This document shows positions 17,491 through 26,226 of a stretch of 64,000 bases of DNA, piece by piece. Location of the stretch: NCBI GenBank assembly GCA_910579845.1, contig CAJTWL010000006.1, forward strand, positions 1 through 64,000. The letters run 5' to 3'. A program made the position numbers and the translations under genes. The notes under the pieces were generated by a model. It did not search any database, was not told where the DNA came from, and was given only the letters and a program-made list of their open reading frames with translations. The stretch comes from an uncultured Muribaculaceae bacterium (GTDB taxonomy: Bacteria; Bacteroidota; Bacteroidia; Bacteroidales; Muribaculaceae). Every line of letters begins with the position of its first letter. Position 1 is the first letter of the stretch.

Positions 17491-17511
17491 CAAAAACTTC
17501 AAGCCTGAAAC

Positions 17512-19602
17512 CTAAATCGAAAGAGAGATGCCGCAGGTGAAGGAGCGGGGTGTGGCGGGACCGTAGATATAGCCCGAGTCGCGTTGTGCTCCCAAGTCGA
17601 AGTCTTGCTGGTAGGAGTTGAATATATTGGTTACTCCTGCGGTCACATCCACATCTATCTTTTTGAAAATCTTGAAACAGTAGGCGAATTTTATCGAGGC
17701 GTCAAAGAAAGATTGTGTGCGGACCGCAAGATCTGTATCTGTTCCTGATCCTACAAGGTGCTGTACAGTCATAGGTCCGGTTATGGTTCCGTTCACAATG
17801 GCCTTCAGCCTCGGGATGATCTCCCAGTTTGCAGTAAAGTATCCGTATACGTCAGGTGTGCGGAACAATCTTTTTTCTGCCGGAACGTCCGGATTGTCGC
17901 TCCATACCTCAGGCTTCTTATATCGGCTTCGCTGCAATGTCACCCCTGCCTGTATGTCAAAATGCGATGAGAAGAAAGCCTTGGCTTCCAGGTTGAGACC
18001 CAATACAGTGGCTCCTGAGCCATTGTAACGTTCAAGAACCGCATTACCGTTGGCGTCCGGATTGTCAAGCTGGCGCAGGGCGAATACATCCCGAAGATCG
18101 GTAAAAAATCCTTCGACAAGAAAGTTTGTCTGGACATTACCGAATGTGAAATAGAAATCACCTGATGCGCTTACACTTTGAGAACTTTCCTGTTTCAGAT
18201 CGGGAGCAAGTACAGTAACCACTCTCTCTCCTCCGACAATCGCAATGTGGAAATCCTCATCATATGCCTGTGGAGAGCGGAAACCGGTGGAGTATGAAAC
18301 ACGGAAATTCATGTTTCTCGAAGGGTTGAATCTTACGTTGAGACGTGGAGAAACAATGGGATTGTGGATCAATGAGTGCTTGTCAAGACGTGCTCCGACA
18401 AGGAATCCCCATCGTTCGTCGCGCCACTCGTTCTGCAGATAACCGCTGAAGATATTGACATTCTGCAAAATATCTTGATCATATCCGAGAGTTACATCAT
18501 GTAGCCGGTTATAGGAATATTCCAGTCCGGCAACCAATTCCGAAGGCATGAATAGAAGTCGGGTAAAAGGATGGGACCATTGTGAACCGGCTGTCACGAC
18601 AATGTCGGATGTACGACCGTAGGCATTTGGATCCATCTCCGATCCGTAGTAGCTTTTCCGTCTGGTGGATTGCAGAGCCGAGAATATCGATACATGGTCC
18701 CGTCGGTCGCGTGCCCATAAGTCGTAAGTGATCTCACCTCCATGTATGTTGTGTTCTACTTGCTCGGCAATCATTGCAAGATGCGGCTGTTGGTCAAGCT
18801 GGTCTCCTCCGCGTCTGTATTCATGGGTGGTATGATACTCAAATGAGAGCTTGGAGTCGGAGGATGTCCTGATAAACGAGCGGGCACCTAAGGTTTGGGA
18901 TTTAAGTTGGGCTATTTCGGTAAATCCGTCACCGTTATGGTCATATCCGTCTCTGTTGCGACTCTGACCGTATATGAATATTCCGGCTTTATCGTCATCT
19001 GTAACTACGGATGCATTCATAGTGGTATTGTTGTCGAGTGCACCTGTAAAGCCTATTGAAGACAGAGTGTGTGATATTTTGGCAGTGTTTTCACGAGGGT
19101 CGCGTGTGATGATATTGATTGTTCCTCCGATTGCGGATGATCCGAAAAGTGCCGAACCACCACCTCGCATAACCTCTATGCGGTCGATCATGTTGGCGGG
19201 AATCTGTTCGAGACCATACACGCCGGCAAGTGCGGAGAATACCGGTCGGGAATTCATAAGAATCTGGGAATAATGTCCGTCGAGACCGTTTATTCTGACT
19301 TGTGTGAAGCCACAGTTCTGACAGTCGTTCTCTACACGGACGCCGGGTTGGAAATCCAGACCGTCTGCAAGAGAGCAGGCTCCGACTGTAGTCAGCAGTT
19401 TACCGGTCATCACATTTACAAGAGAGGGACTCTCACGGCGTTTGACTTCACTTTTTGAACTTGTTACAACTACTTGATCCAGCATAAACACATCCATCAG
19501 TGAATCAAGTTCCGCATCCGTTGAAGACACAACGGGTGTATCGGCATACGCCGATAAGGTCACAGCACCGGCTATGACCAGAAAGTATTTTTTTATAATC
19601 AT
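17512..19602 (-). CDS. TonB-dependent outer-membrane receptor (BtuB/FepA type, not SusC)
   Basis: This 696-residue protein has a signal peptide (about 1-20), a TonB-box-like LDQVVVTSSKSEVKRRESPS (about 41-60), a plug domain (LADGLDFQPGVRVE, QVRINGLDGHYSQILMNSRP, IDRIEVMRGGGSALFGSSAI, GGTINIITRD) and a 22-strand-type barrel ending SFTCGISLSI. It has no STN or carboxypeptidase-like N-domain, so it is a small-ligand receptor rather than SusC. The plug carries an NDCQNCGF cysteine pair. A His-rich exported protein is encoded just upstream (19642-19986). A metal or metal-chelate ligand is a reasonable inference, not shown. Confidence 0.9.
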   Translation of the reverse strand: MIIKKYFLVIAGAVTLSAYADTPVVSSTDAELDSLMDVFMLDQVVVTSSKSEVKRRESPSLVNVMTGKLLTTVGACSLADGLDFQPGVRVENDCQNCGFTQVRINGLDGHYSQILMNSRPVFSALAGVYGLEQIPANMIDRIEVMRGGGSALFGSSAIGGTINIITRDPRENTAKISHTLSSIGFTGALDNNTTMNASVVTDDDKAGIFIYGQSRNRDGYDHNGDGFTEIAQLKSQTLGARSFIRTSSDSKLSFEYHTTHEYRRGGDQLDQQPHLAMIAEQVEHNIHGGEITYDLWARDRRDHVSIFSALQSTRRKSYYGSEMDPNAYGRTSDIVVTAGSQWSHPFTRLLFMPSELVAGLEYSYNRLHDVTLGYDQDILQNVNIFSGYLQNEWRDERWGFLVGARLDKHSLIHNPIVSPRLNVRFNPSRNMNFRVSYSTGFRSPQAYDEDFHIAIVGGERVVTVLAPDLKQESSQSVSASGDFYFTFGNVQTNFLVEGFFTDLRDVFALRQLDNPDANGNAVLERYNGSGATVLGLNLEAKAFFSSHFDIQAGVTLQRSRYKKPEVWSDNPDVPAEKRLFRTPDVYGYFTANWEIIPRLKAIVNGTITGPMTVQHLVGSGTDTDLAVRTQSFFDASIKFAYCFKIFKKIDVDVTAGVTNIFNSYQQDFDLGAQRDSGYIYGPATPRSFTCGISLSI

Positions 19603-19641
19603 GGTTTTTAAGAAATAAATTTACGTAAACAGAATGAAAAT

Positions 19642-19986
19642 TTATTTCTTATAGGGAGGACCCCTGAGACAGGATGTGGCAACGGCGGCATATTTGTTCT
19701 CTGTAAAATGTCTGCCTATTAATCTTACGAAAGTTTCTGCCGGCGCTGTTATCTGCGTGGCTACACTGTATATAGCAGTGGATGCCGATAGATTGAAGCC
19801 TGACAACAGGTTCAGTGAGCTGCCGGTATGTGTGTGCCCCGCGTTGGGAATATAAGGGTGGGAGTGGGTTACCGGTTGACCGTCGACATCTTTGTGCACG
19901 TGCATAAAGATGGTATTTGAGAACATGAAGTTCACAAACATCAACAGCAATGCGGATGCAAAGATTTGAGTCAGACGTCGCTTCAT
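19642..19986 (-). CDS. Small exported His-rich protein next to the TonB receptor
   Basis: I prefer the ATG at 19986, which begins MKRRLTQIFASALLLMFVNF, a good signal or anchor segment. An upstream in-frame ATG at 20016 would add 10 residues. The 114-residue product has a His cluster HVHKDVDGQPVTHSHPY, then GHTHTG, and ends LRGPPYKK. The histidine spacing suggests metal binding, though I know no characterised member. It ends 39 bases before the TonB receptor start, so the two are probably co-transcribed and may work together in metal uptake (inference). Confidence 0.65.
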   Translation of the reverse strand: MKRRLTQIFASALLLMFVNFMFSNTIFMHVHKDVDGQPVTHSHPYIPNAGHTHTGSSLNLLSGFNLSASTAIYSVATQITAPAETFVRLIGRHFTENKYAAVATSCLRGPPYKK

Positions 19987-20094
19987 TGCGGGGATATTAC
20001 CGGGAAACTTGCACAAAGTTAAAAATAATAATTCAAACTTCGAAATTCCTATGTAATCTCAAAAAAGATTGTTTCGGCATAGGGTCTTGATTCT

Positions 20095-20994
20095 CTAAAG
20101 ATGAGACAGCATTTCTTCCGCTCTATCGCCGTGAAATTCATTGAATTGTGCATGGCTGCGTTTCCATCGCCGATGACTCCATAGCCAATATTGAGGCGCT
20201 TCTTCTATATTTTTCTGTAAAAGATCGAAATATTTACGGGATGTCTCGAAAATAGGTTCCTGTTTGGCATTATCGGTTATTTTCTCAAATCTCAAGATAT
20301 AATAGCCTCTTTGGGGTCTGCTTATATGTGCGTATACGGCGCGGGCTCCGAGAAATTTTGAAATTCGCTCCGGTCCGGTGTATACGCCCGTTTCATGATG
20401 TAGAAAATCAAGAAACAGATGAATGTTGAACCCCGGTGCCTGATCCGCAATATACCCGGTTACCGAAGGGATGCCCTCTTTCTTCCATTTTATCAATGTC
20501 GGCAATATATCCGCCATGGCTATATTGTGTGCCTTGAAATGAGTGCGTATTTTATATAGAATCCGATCGAAACTTTTATTCTCCAGCGGATGGTATATCT
20601 GCGCGCATTTTGCCTTGTCGCTTATATGAAGAGGGAGTGAGCTGACCCATTCCCAATTGCCGTAATGACCCAGATATATGGACACCGACTGTCCTGAATC
20701 CACAGCGTCATTGATCACTTCGATGTTCTCGATCCTCATTCTCCGGCGCATTGTTTTTTCCGACATGGAAGCAAGTTTTATTGTCTCGACAATATAGTCG
20801 CCCAGAAAACGGTAGAATTTTCTTGCGATTCCGTATATCTCTTTTTCGCTTTTTTCCGGAAAGGAATCTGTGAGATTGGTGATAACTACTTTTTTTCTGT
20901 ATTTTATCAGATAAAATGCAATTAAAGCAAGCATATCCGATATCAGATACATAAGTCTGAACGGTATGAATGAAAGAAGACGTATCAGAAACAT
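20095..20994 (-). CDS. Lipid A biosynthesis-type (lauroyl/HtrB-like) acyltransferase
   Basis: This 299-residue protein has an N-terminal membrane segment (about 8-30) and the acyltransferase motif in YLGHYGNWEWVSSLP (about 107-121), where the HxxxxE-type pattern H113...E118 is present. Later motifs are IYHPLENKSFDRILYKIR, YIADQAP and the C-terminal APQYWLWSHRRWK typical of the LpxL/HtrB family. Such enzymes move an acyl chain onto lipid A or related lipids at the inner membrane. It is the last gene of the export operon, 19 bases after a permease, which raises the chance that the operon handles a lipid. Which lipid is unknown. Confidence 0.88.
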   Translation of the reverse strand: MFLIRLLSFIPFRLMYLISDMLALIAFYLIKYRKKVVITNLTDSFPEKSEKEIYGIARKFYRFLGDYIVETIKLASMSEKTMRRRMRIENIEVINDAVDSGQSVSIYLGHYGNWEWVSSLPLHISDKAKCAQIYHPLENKSFDRILYKIRTHFKAHNIAMADILPTLIKWKKEGIPSVTGYIADQAPGFNIHLFLDFLHHETGVYTGPERISKFLGARAVYAHISRPQRGYYILRFEKITDNAKQEPIFETSRKYFDLLQKNIEEAPQYWLWSHRRWKRSHAQFNEFHGDRAEEMLSHL

Positions 20995-21013
20995 ATTATT
21001 CCGAAATGACAGA

Positions 21014-22216
21014 TTATCTTGAGATGACGGATTTATGTATTCTCATCAGTTGCGGACGGACTATCCATTTTCTGACACACCATCCTGTAAACCACCAGCC
21101 TAATGCCACCAGCCAAAGGTTGCGGTAGCATTCCGATACTTGAGCCAGAGACGCACCGTTTGCATTCATTTTTACATATCCCTCTACCGCCCATGTCGAA
21201 GGGCAGATTGAACTCAGGGTTTTCCATACAGGATCCAGATCGTAAAGCGGCCAGATCAGTCCGGATAAAAGGAGGAAAATCAGAGATGTTACAACCCATA
21301 TTACAAAGATGCTTTCTCGTTCTGTGACAAATGCCTGGATTGTATATCCGAGACCAAAGCTTGCAAATATGAATGGAATAATGAATGCAAATATCTCCAA
21401 AGTATTTCCCATCATCGGGAACTTGAATATAAGAGGCACGTAGTGCACTATGAATATTATCTGTACAAGAAGTATGGTTATATAACATAGGGACTGGGCA
21501 ATCATTGTCTGTAACACGGATGGAGCCACATTGTATGAGCTGTAGCCTGTAAGAGCCGGGTTTTCACGCCGTGCGCCGCCCGCCATGCCAAGGGCAAGTA
21601 TAATGGACTGCTGGAGTATGAGCATCAGCACCCCCGGCATGATAAATGAATCGAATCCGCTTCGGATATTGCCCATCGAGATATTATGAATCGGCAGCGG
21701 GTCCCCTGTAATTACAGTCTCAGCCAACGGCAGAATGTTGTCGATCTTTTCTGTGAGCAATGTTGAGCCGTAATGTTCCATCAGATTTGTCGTTGCCATC
21801 ACGAACCCGCGATATCTAAGCAGAAGCCCCATGTCGCAGTAAAGCACCGTATTCCCCTGCTCGTTATTTCCTACTTTACGGTTGAATCCCTCAGGAATCT
21901 CCAAAATAGCATAGCATTTCTTTTCATGCATTGCGCGTTGTGCCTCGGATAGATTAGCCGCATAACCTATTACCCATGCCTGGTCGCATGCGTTCAGATT
22001 GCGTACAAGATCCCGACTCAGAGGGGTGCGGTCATTGTCAATGACAACTACGGGTACATTCTTAACAATTTCCGGATTATATATAGTCGAATATATTATC
22101 GGGTATATTGTAGGCAGAAGCATAAAGAAGATCAATATCCCCGCATCGTGAAGCACAAGCTTGAACTCCCGGCAATACACTTCCGCCATCGATTTTATTG
22201 TCTGTCTGAAACTCAT
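21014..22216 (-). CDS. ABC-2 type transporter permease (YhhJ/YbhR-like), second of a pair
   Basis: This 400-residue protein has one N-terminal membrane segment (about 24-45), a large periplasmic domain (about 46-215; VVVIDNDRTPLSRDLVRNL) and about five more membrane segments in the C-terminal half (SFIMPGVLMLILQQSIILAL onward, LSGLIWPLYDLDPVWKTLS). This is the ABC-2 exporter permease layout. It follows its homologue by 14 bases. No ATP-binding protein is encoded in the operon, so the ATPase must come from elsewhere or the system works differently. Confidence 0.88.
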   Translation of the reverse strand: MSFRQTIKSMAEVYCREFKLVLHDAGILIFFMLLPTIYPIIYSTIYNPEIVKNVPVVVIDNDRTPLSRDLVRNLNACDQAWVIGYAANLSEAQRAMHEKKCYAILEIPEGFNRKVGNNEQGNTVLYCDMGLLLRYRGFVMATTNLMEHYGSTLLTEKIDNILPLAETVITGDPLPIHNISMGNIRSGFDSFIMPGVLMLILQQSIILALGMAGGARRENPALTGYSSYNVAPSVLQTMIAQSLCYITILLVQIIFIVHYVPLIFKFPMMGNTLEIFAFIIPFIFASFGLGYTIQAFVTERESIFVIWVVTSLIFLLLSGLIWPLYDLDPVWKTLSSICPSTWAVEGYVKMNANGASLAQVSECYRNLWLVALGWWFTGWCVRKWIVRPQLMRIHKSVISR

Positions 22217-22230
22217 GATTCTTGGATCTT

Positions 22231-23412
22231 TTATGGGACATTAACAGGATTCAGCAGATTTTTCTTCAGTTTCCACAGCACGGTAAACGGGAAAAGAATG
22301 AATATTATATATGCAATATAATACATCTTTGAATATGCTATGTCTATCCCGTTCAATGCCTGATCAATATATATAAGGAAGTTGTAACGCACCGGAACCA
22401 TGTAGCTGAATATTCCGATTGCCCCGTACATGCTTTCTACCGGGAAAGAGAATGCCGCGATTGAGAAGGAGAGGATTCCCAGAAGTGCGCAAGCTGAAAG
22501 TGAGAGCCGCAGATTGGGAAGCACAGAGATAAAAAAGAGCGCGAATCCCTGACAAGCCATAACAAACAGCAGTTGCGAAAGTATAAGCCATCCCCACGAT
22601 CCGTTCATCGGGTAATGATTATACTTAAAGAGCCATGAAGTCATGAATATGGCGATGAAAAACCATATGACAGTCTGGGGCAAAAGTTTGCCGAATATCG
22701 CCTTGACTACAGAACCGTCCGCCATCTTCATAAGATGGATGGAAGTGCGGTATTTTATCTCCTGTCCGATACTGAAGCATGTGATTAGCAATATCATCAG
22801 CTGGAGTGTACATGGCACAAACGAATTGGCAAGATATATGCCGTAGTTGAGTCCCGGATTTCCAAGCCCTCGGGTCTGAATCTGCACGGGCATCATCATC
22901 GGTGTAAGGGTAGAGGCATCTGCGCCCAAAGAGTTCGCCACATTGGCGGCGACATCGGCTTTTGTATATGTGGCACTGAGTTTGAATGCTTTGAAAAGCA
23001 TCGTTCCAGGCACAAAGTATGTCATGTTTGTGTAGAATGTGATTTCCGGTTTTTTACCTGCAAGCAGGTCTGCCTGAAAATCTTCGGGTATCAGAAAGAA
23101 CCCGTAGATATTACCCTGTTGCATCAGATGGCGGGCTTCTGAAAAGCTGTCTGCATCATGAGTGAAATCGACCATCTGCATGCTTGCGAGATTCTGTGTC
23201 ACCTCGCGGGAGAGTGGTGAGCCGTCACGATCCACTATTGCCGCCGGTACGCGGGTTGGCAGACCCTTTTCGAACATTGATGTCAGAAAAAGGAACATAA
23301 ATAGAGGAAGGAAAAATATTCCGAACCAATATATAGGACGCCGGAAGAGCTGGATGCAGCTCCTCAAAGCTATCGGCAATATACCCGTCTTATCTCTTAA
23401 ATCGTAACTCAT
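22231..23412 (-). CDS. ABC-2 type transporter permease, first of a pair
   Basis: This 393-residue protein is a paralogue of the next gene and has the same topology: a membrane segment at about 28-50, a periplasmic domain (AAIVDRDGSPLSREVTQNLA, then NIYGFFLIPEDF) and five or so C-terminal segments, including FVPCTLQLMILLITCFSIG. The D-R-D-G-S-P-L-S-R motif is the family counterpart of D-N-D-R-T-P-L-S-R in its neighbour. The pair probably forms a heterodimer that passes substrate to the HlyD/TolC parts encoded upstream in the operon. Confidence 0.88.
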   Translation of the reverse strand: MSYDLRDKTGILPIALRSCIQLFRRPIYWFGIFFLPLFMFLFLTSMFEKGLPTRVPAAIVDRDGSPLSREVTQNLASMQMVDFTHDADSFSEARHLMQQGNIYGFFLIPEDFQADLLAGKKPEITFYTNMTYFVPGTMLFKAFKLSATYTKADVAANVANSLGADASTLTPMMMPVQIQTRGLGNPGLNYGIYLANSFVPCTLQLMILLITCFSIGQEIKYRTSIHLMKMADGSVVKAIFGKLLPQTVIWFFIAIFMTSWLFKYNHYPMNGSWGWLILSQLLFVMACQGFALFFISVLPNLRLSLSACALLGILSFSIAAFSFPVESMYGAIGIFSYMVPVRYNFLIYIDQALNGIDIAYSKMYYIAYIIFILFPFTVLWKLKKNLLNPVNVP

Positions 23413-23464
23413 TGTTTTTAAGCTCCCAAAAACAGATATTGATATTGAGTCTGCCGTTTCGTTA

Positions 23465-24496
23465 TCAATCCTGTAAAAGAATAGCAGACATGCCTGGACG
23501 GAAATTCTCTATAGGCTGTGCCGGGCGAGCCTTTATCTGGAATGTGCGGGCGTCGTAATCTCCGGTAGCCTTGGTGGCTTGCCAGTTGGCATATGTGCCT
23601 AAGTCCTGTATAAAGAATACTTTCATATCCACGGTTTTGTCAAGAGCCGGTATTTTTACTTTGACAGTTGAGCCCAGCTTGATATCCTTCAGAGCTGTCT
23701 CACGCACATTGAACACTGCCCAATGGTCGTCTTTCTGCAGTGTCATGATGGGCGCACCCGTTGCAACAAGTTCGCTTTCATGAGGATAGACAACAACAAT
23801 CACTCCGTCGTAGGGAGCTGTAAGATACTGGTCTTCAAGAAGGGCGTTGACTTCGCTGATACTTCCTTTAGCCACATTCACCATTGCACGTGCGGCTTCC
23901 TTATCTTCCGATTGGGCGCCTGATTTGGCAAGTTCATATTGGCTGCGGGCTGCCGACTCGCCTGCCACAGCGGCATCATAGGCGGCTTTTGCCTCATCGC
24001 GTTTCTGTTCGCTGATCACCCCTTTTTCATAGAGTGACTGCATGCGGTCATAAGTTTTCTTAGTGATTCCGGAAGCGGCTTTCGCCTGTGTCCAGAGATC
24101 ACGGGCGGCATTTATGATCTGTGAGCGTGTACCGGCGTCAACCTTGCGGTTGGCTGCCTGAGCTGCTGTTTCCATTGCTTCTGCCTGCTGCATTTTTGCA
24201 TCAGCGAGCGTGGATACTATATGCACCAGTGTGTCTCCTGCCTTTACATGCTGACCCTCTTCTGCATAAAGTTTAGAAATACGTCCGGGAAGTTTGCCGG
24301 ATACACGGATTTCTGTTGCTTCTCCTTGTCCTTGGATTGTGTCGGGAGCCGGTTTAAGACATAGGAATCCTACTACGGCGAGAGCTGCAATCAGAATGAG
24401 TATAATACCCACGGTGGACAATAACGCTTTGTCCTTTTTTGTCACTGCTTCAGGATCTTGTGCACCTGCGGGCTGGTTGTTGATATCGTTTGCCAT
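23465..24496 (-). CDS. HlyD/EmrA-family membrane fusion protein
   Basis: This 343-residue periplasmic adaptor has a single N-terminal membrane segment (about 26-49), a biotinyl-lipoyl half motif GQGEATEIRVSGKLPGRI with LYAEEGQHVKAGDTLVHI (about 54-93), a long alpha-helical hairpin (about 95-215, Ala/Lys/Glu rich), the second lipoyl half (LTAPYDGVIVVVYPHESELV) and a beta-barrel domain. It bridges an inner-membrane pump to TolC. It lies between tolC and the two permease genes in one operon. Confidence 0.92.
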   Translation of the reverse strand: MANDINNQPAGAQDPEAVTKKDKALLSTVGIILILIAALAVVGFLCLKPAPDTIQGQGEATEIRVSGKLPGRISKLYAEEGQHVKAGDTLVHIVSTLADAKMQQAEAMETAAQAANRKVDAGTRSQIINAARDLWTQAKAASGITKKTYDRMQSLYEKGVISEQKRDEAKAAYDAAVAGESAARSQYELAKSGAQSEDKEAARAMVNVAKGSISEVNALLEDQYLTAPYDGVIVVVYPHESELVATGAPIMTLQKDDHWAVFNVRETALKDIKLGSTVKVKIPALDKTVDMKVFFIQDLGTYANWQATKATGDYDARTFQIKARPAQPIENFRPGMSAILLQD

Positions 24497-24572
24497 AATT
24501 TATAGCTTTGTTATTCTGGTTTATATATTTATTATATATGTCTATAATATGTGGTTTAAAAGAAAACATCCT

Positions 24573-26021
24573 CTAATAATTAAGTTTTCCGATAACCTTT
24601 TCAAGGTATACCTCACAGAGATGAATGCCTATTTCGGCATCTATCTTTTCCGAGTTTGCCTGCAGCCATGCAGTCTGTGCAGCTATGACATCACTGGTAG
24701 TGAGCACTCCTTCGCGGAATCCTTCTTGTGCGGAGCGTAGGTTCTCATCTGCGCTGTTCATGTTGCTGCGGGTCATATTATAGGTTTTGAATGCCTCCTG
24801 GAAACTGAATTTTGCCTGTGTCACCTGAAGGTTTACTTTCTCTTCGAGATCATCGAGCATCAGTTTCTGTGCGGTTGTCGCCGCTTTTGTAGCGCGGTAA
24901 TGATTATATCTGCCACCCCAGTGCCATATCGGGACAGAAAGTGTGGCTCCCACACTGAATCCTCCTCCAAAACGTTTGCGGAATCCATTGTTCATATTGG
25001 GGTTGGAGAACTCATATGCTCCGACGACAGCAAGTTTCGGAAGCATATTTCCCATTGCAAGCTTCTCTCGCTGTTCTAGTACGGAAATTCCCTGACGTAT
25101 TACCTCAAGATCCTGTCTGCGACGGTAAACATCTTCCATATTGAATATAGGCTCGGGCATGTTTGTGTAATTGTTGTCAAAATCCTCGTCGGCGACATGC
25201 ATGTCGGATTGTACCGGGAGTCCGCAAACTTGTGCGAGAGCCATACGGGCGAGGGTCAGACCGTTCTCTACCTTTGTCTTGGCTATCTTTGCTTCGTTAA
25301 GCTTTACCTCGACAGTAAGCAGATCCGAGCGGGTGGCGACACCGGCGTCCAACATGGCTTTTACACTGTAGTGAAGTGTATCCACTAAAGTTACAAAACT
25401 GTCGGCGAGTTTCTGTTTGGCTTTTAGCGACACCACCGTCCAATATGCCTGATCTACAGCGAATACAACATCCTGAACCACGGAATTACGTGCCGCGGAT
25501 GCCATCTTTTCAGCATATTTTGTAATTTCATTCAGAGCTTTTATCTGACCTCCCATATATACGGGTTGAGTAAGAGTGAACGCACCTGCAAATACATTGT
25601 GTGTGTCGAAACTCATTGCCTCTTTGGGAATGACAGCTACCTCAGTTGGAATATAGCTTCCGGTGGCAGGATCTTTTATCGGAACTCCGGTCGGGTCGGT
25701 AAGTACATTGTATTTGAACGACTGTGTGGAGGGATCAAAACTCATTGTCGGTAGTTTTGCATCTTCACCGAGCAGATTTATGGTGCGCTGGTTGTAAAAA
25801 TATGTACCCGTGAAATCTATACCCGGAAGATAAAGGGATTTGGCGGCTTTGCGTTCATAGCCGGCTCCCCGTATACTCTCTTCCGCCATGCGTATGGTCT
25901 TATTGTTGTGGATAGCCATATATCTGCATGAGTCAAGAGAATAAGTCTGTGCGTCAGCCTGTGGCAATGAAGAGGCATAAAGCAGAAGACCTCCTGTAAA
26001 TATTAGTTTTTGTAGGGTCAT
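24573..26021 (-). CDS. TolC-family outer-membrane efflux protein
   Basis: This 482-residue protein has a signal peptide (about 1-24, ending QADAQ) and the duplicated helical-barrel repeat of TolC proteins (TYSLDSCRYMAIHNNKTIRM near the start, AYWTVVSLKAKQKLADSFV, LLTVEVKLNEAKIAKTKVEN, and FSVGATLSVPIWHWGGRY before the second repeat). It provides the outer-membrane channel for the export operon it heads. A possible -7 element lies at 26091-26098. Confidence 0.93.
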   Translation of the reverse strand: MTLQKLIFTGGLLLYASSLPQADAQTYSLDSCRYMAIHNNKTIRMAEESIRGAGYERKAAKSLYLPGIDFTGTYFYNQRTINLLGEDAKLPTMSFDPSTQSFKYNVLTDPTGVPIKDPATGSYIPTEVAVIPKEAMSFDTHNVFAGAFTLTQPVYMGGQIKALNEITKYAEKMASAARNSVVQDVVFAVDQAYWTVVSLKAKQKLADSFVTLVDTLHYSVKAMLDAGVATRSDLLTVEVKLNEAKIAKTKVENGLTLARMALAQVCGLPVQSDMHVADEDFDNNYTNMPEPIFNMEDVYRRRQDLEVIRQGISVLEQREKLAMGNMLPKLAVVGAYEFSNPNMNNGFRKRFGGGFSVGATLSVPIWHWGGRYNHYRATKAATTAQKLMLDDLEEKVNLQVTQAKFSFQEAFKTYNMTRSNMNSADENLRSAQEGFREGVLTTSDVIAAQTAWLQANSEKIDAEIGIHLCEVYLEKVIGKLNY

Positions 26022-26090
26022 GTGATTGTTATAATAAGCTGTTGAATAAGCAAAGTGGAATAGAGATAATATCCCATTCCATAATAACTA

Positions 26091-26098
26091 CAAAAATA
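26091..26098 (-). promoter_or_regulatory. Possible -7 promoter element for the tolC operon
   Basis: On the minus strand 26098-26091 reads TATTTTTG, a full match to the Bacteroidota TAnnTTTG element, about 70 bases upstream of the tolC start. I do not see a good -33 TTTG at the usual distance, so this is tentative. Confidence 0.35.
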
Positions 26099-26147
26099 AG
26101 TATAAATTGTTTAAAAGATTGTACCTTTGCGTAATATTTTGTATAAT

Positions 26148-26207
26148 GAAGTGATTTAAACTTTTTTTCACTTTTGTTATATTTTCGCAGAAAGTTTAAA
26201 TCACTTC
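26148..26207. promoter_or_regulatory. Perfect 17-bp inverted repeat around a putative promoter upstream of the MATE gene
   Basis: GAAGTGATTTAAACTTT (26148-26164) is exactly inverted at 26191-26207 (AAAGTTTAAATCACTTC), with a 26-base spacer. The spacer holds TATATTTTCG (26178-26187), close to the -7 element and identical to one at 16191-16200 upstream of the secreted-protein gene. It ends 19 bases before the MATE start, so it could be an operator or a leader hairpin. Confidence 0.7.
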
Positions 26208-26226
26208 AATTTATCAATCGGCGCGT

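Noticed and set aside
17191..17502. 103-codon minus-strand frame starting in the iteron block (LKSLKSLRSLKTL-like)
   Set aside because: The repeat pattern comes from the 9-bp iterons keeping a frame open, and the rest is antisense to a real gene.
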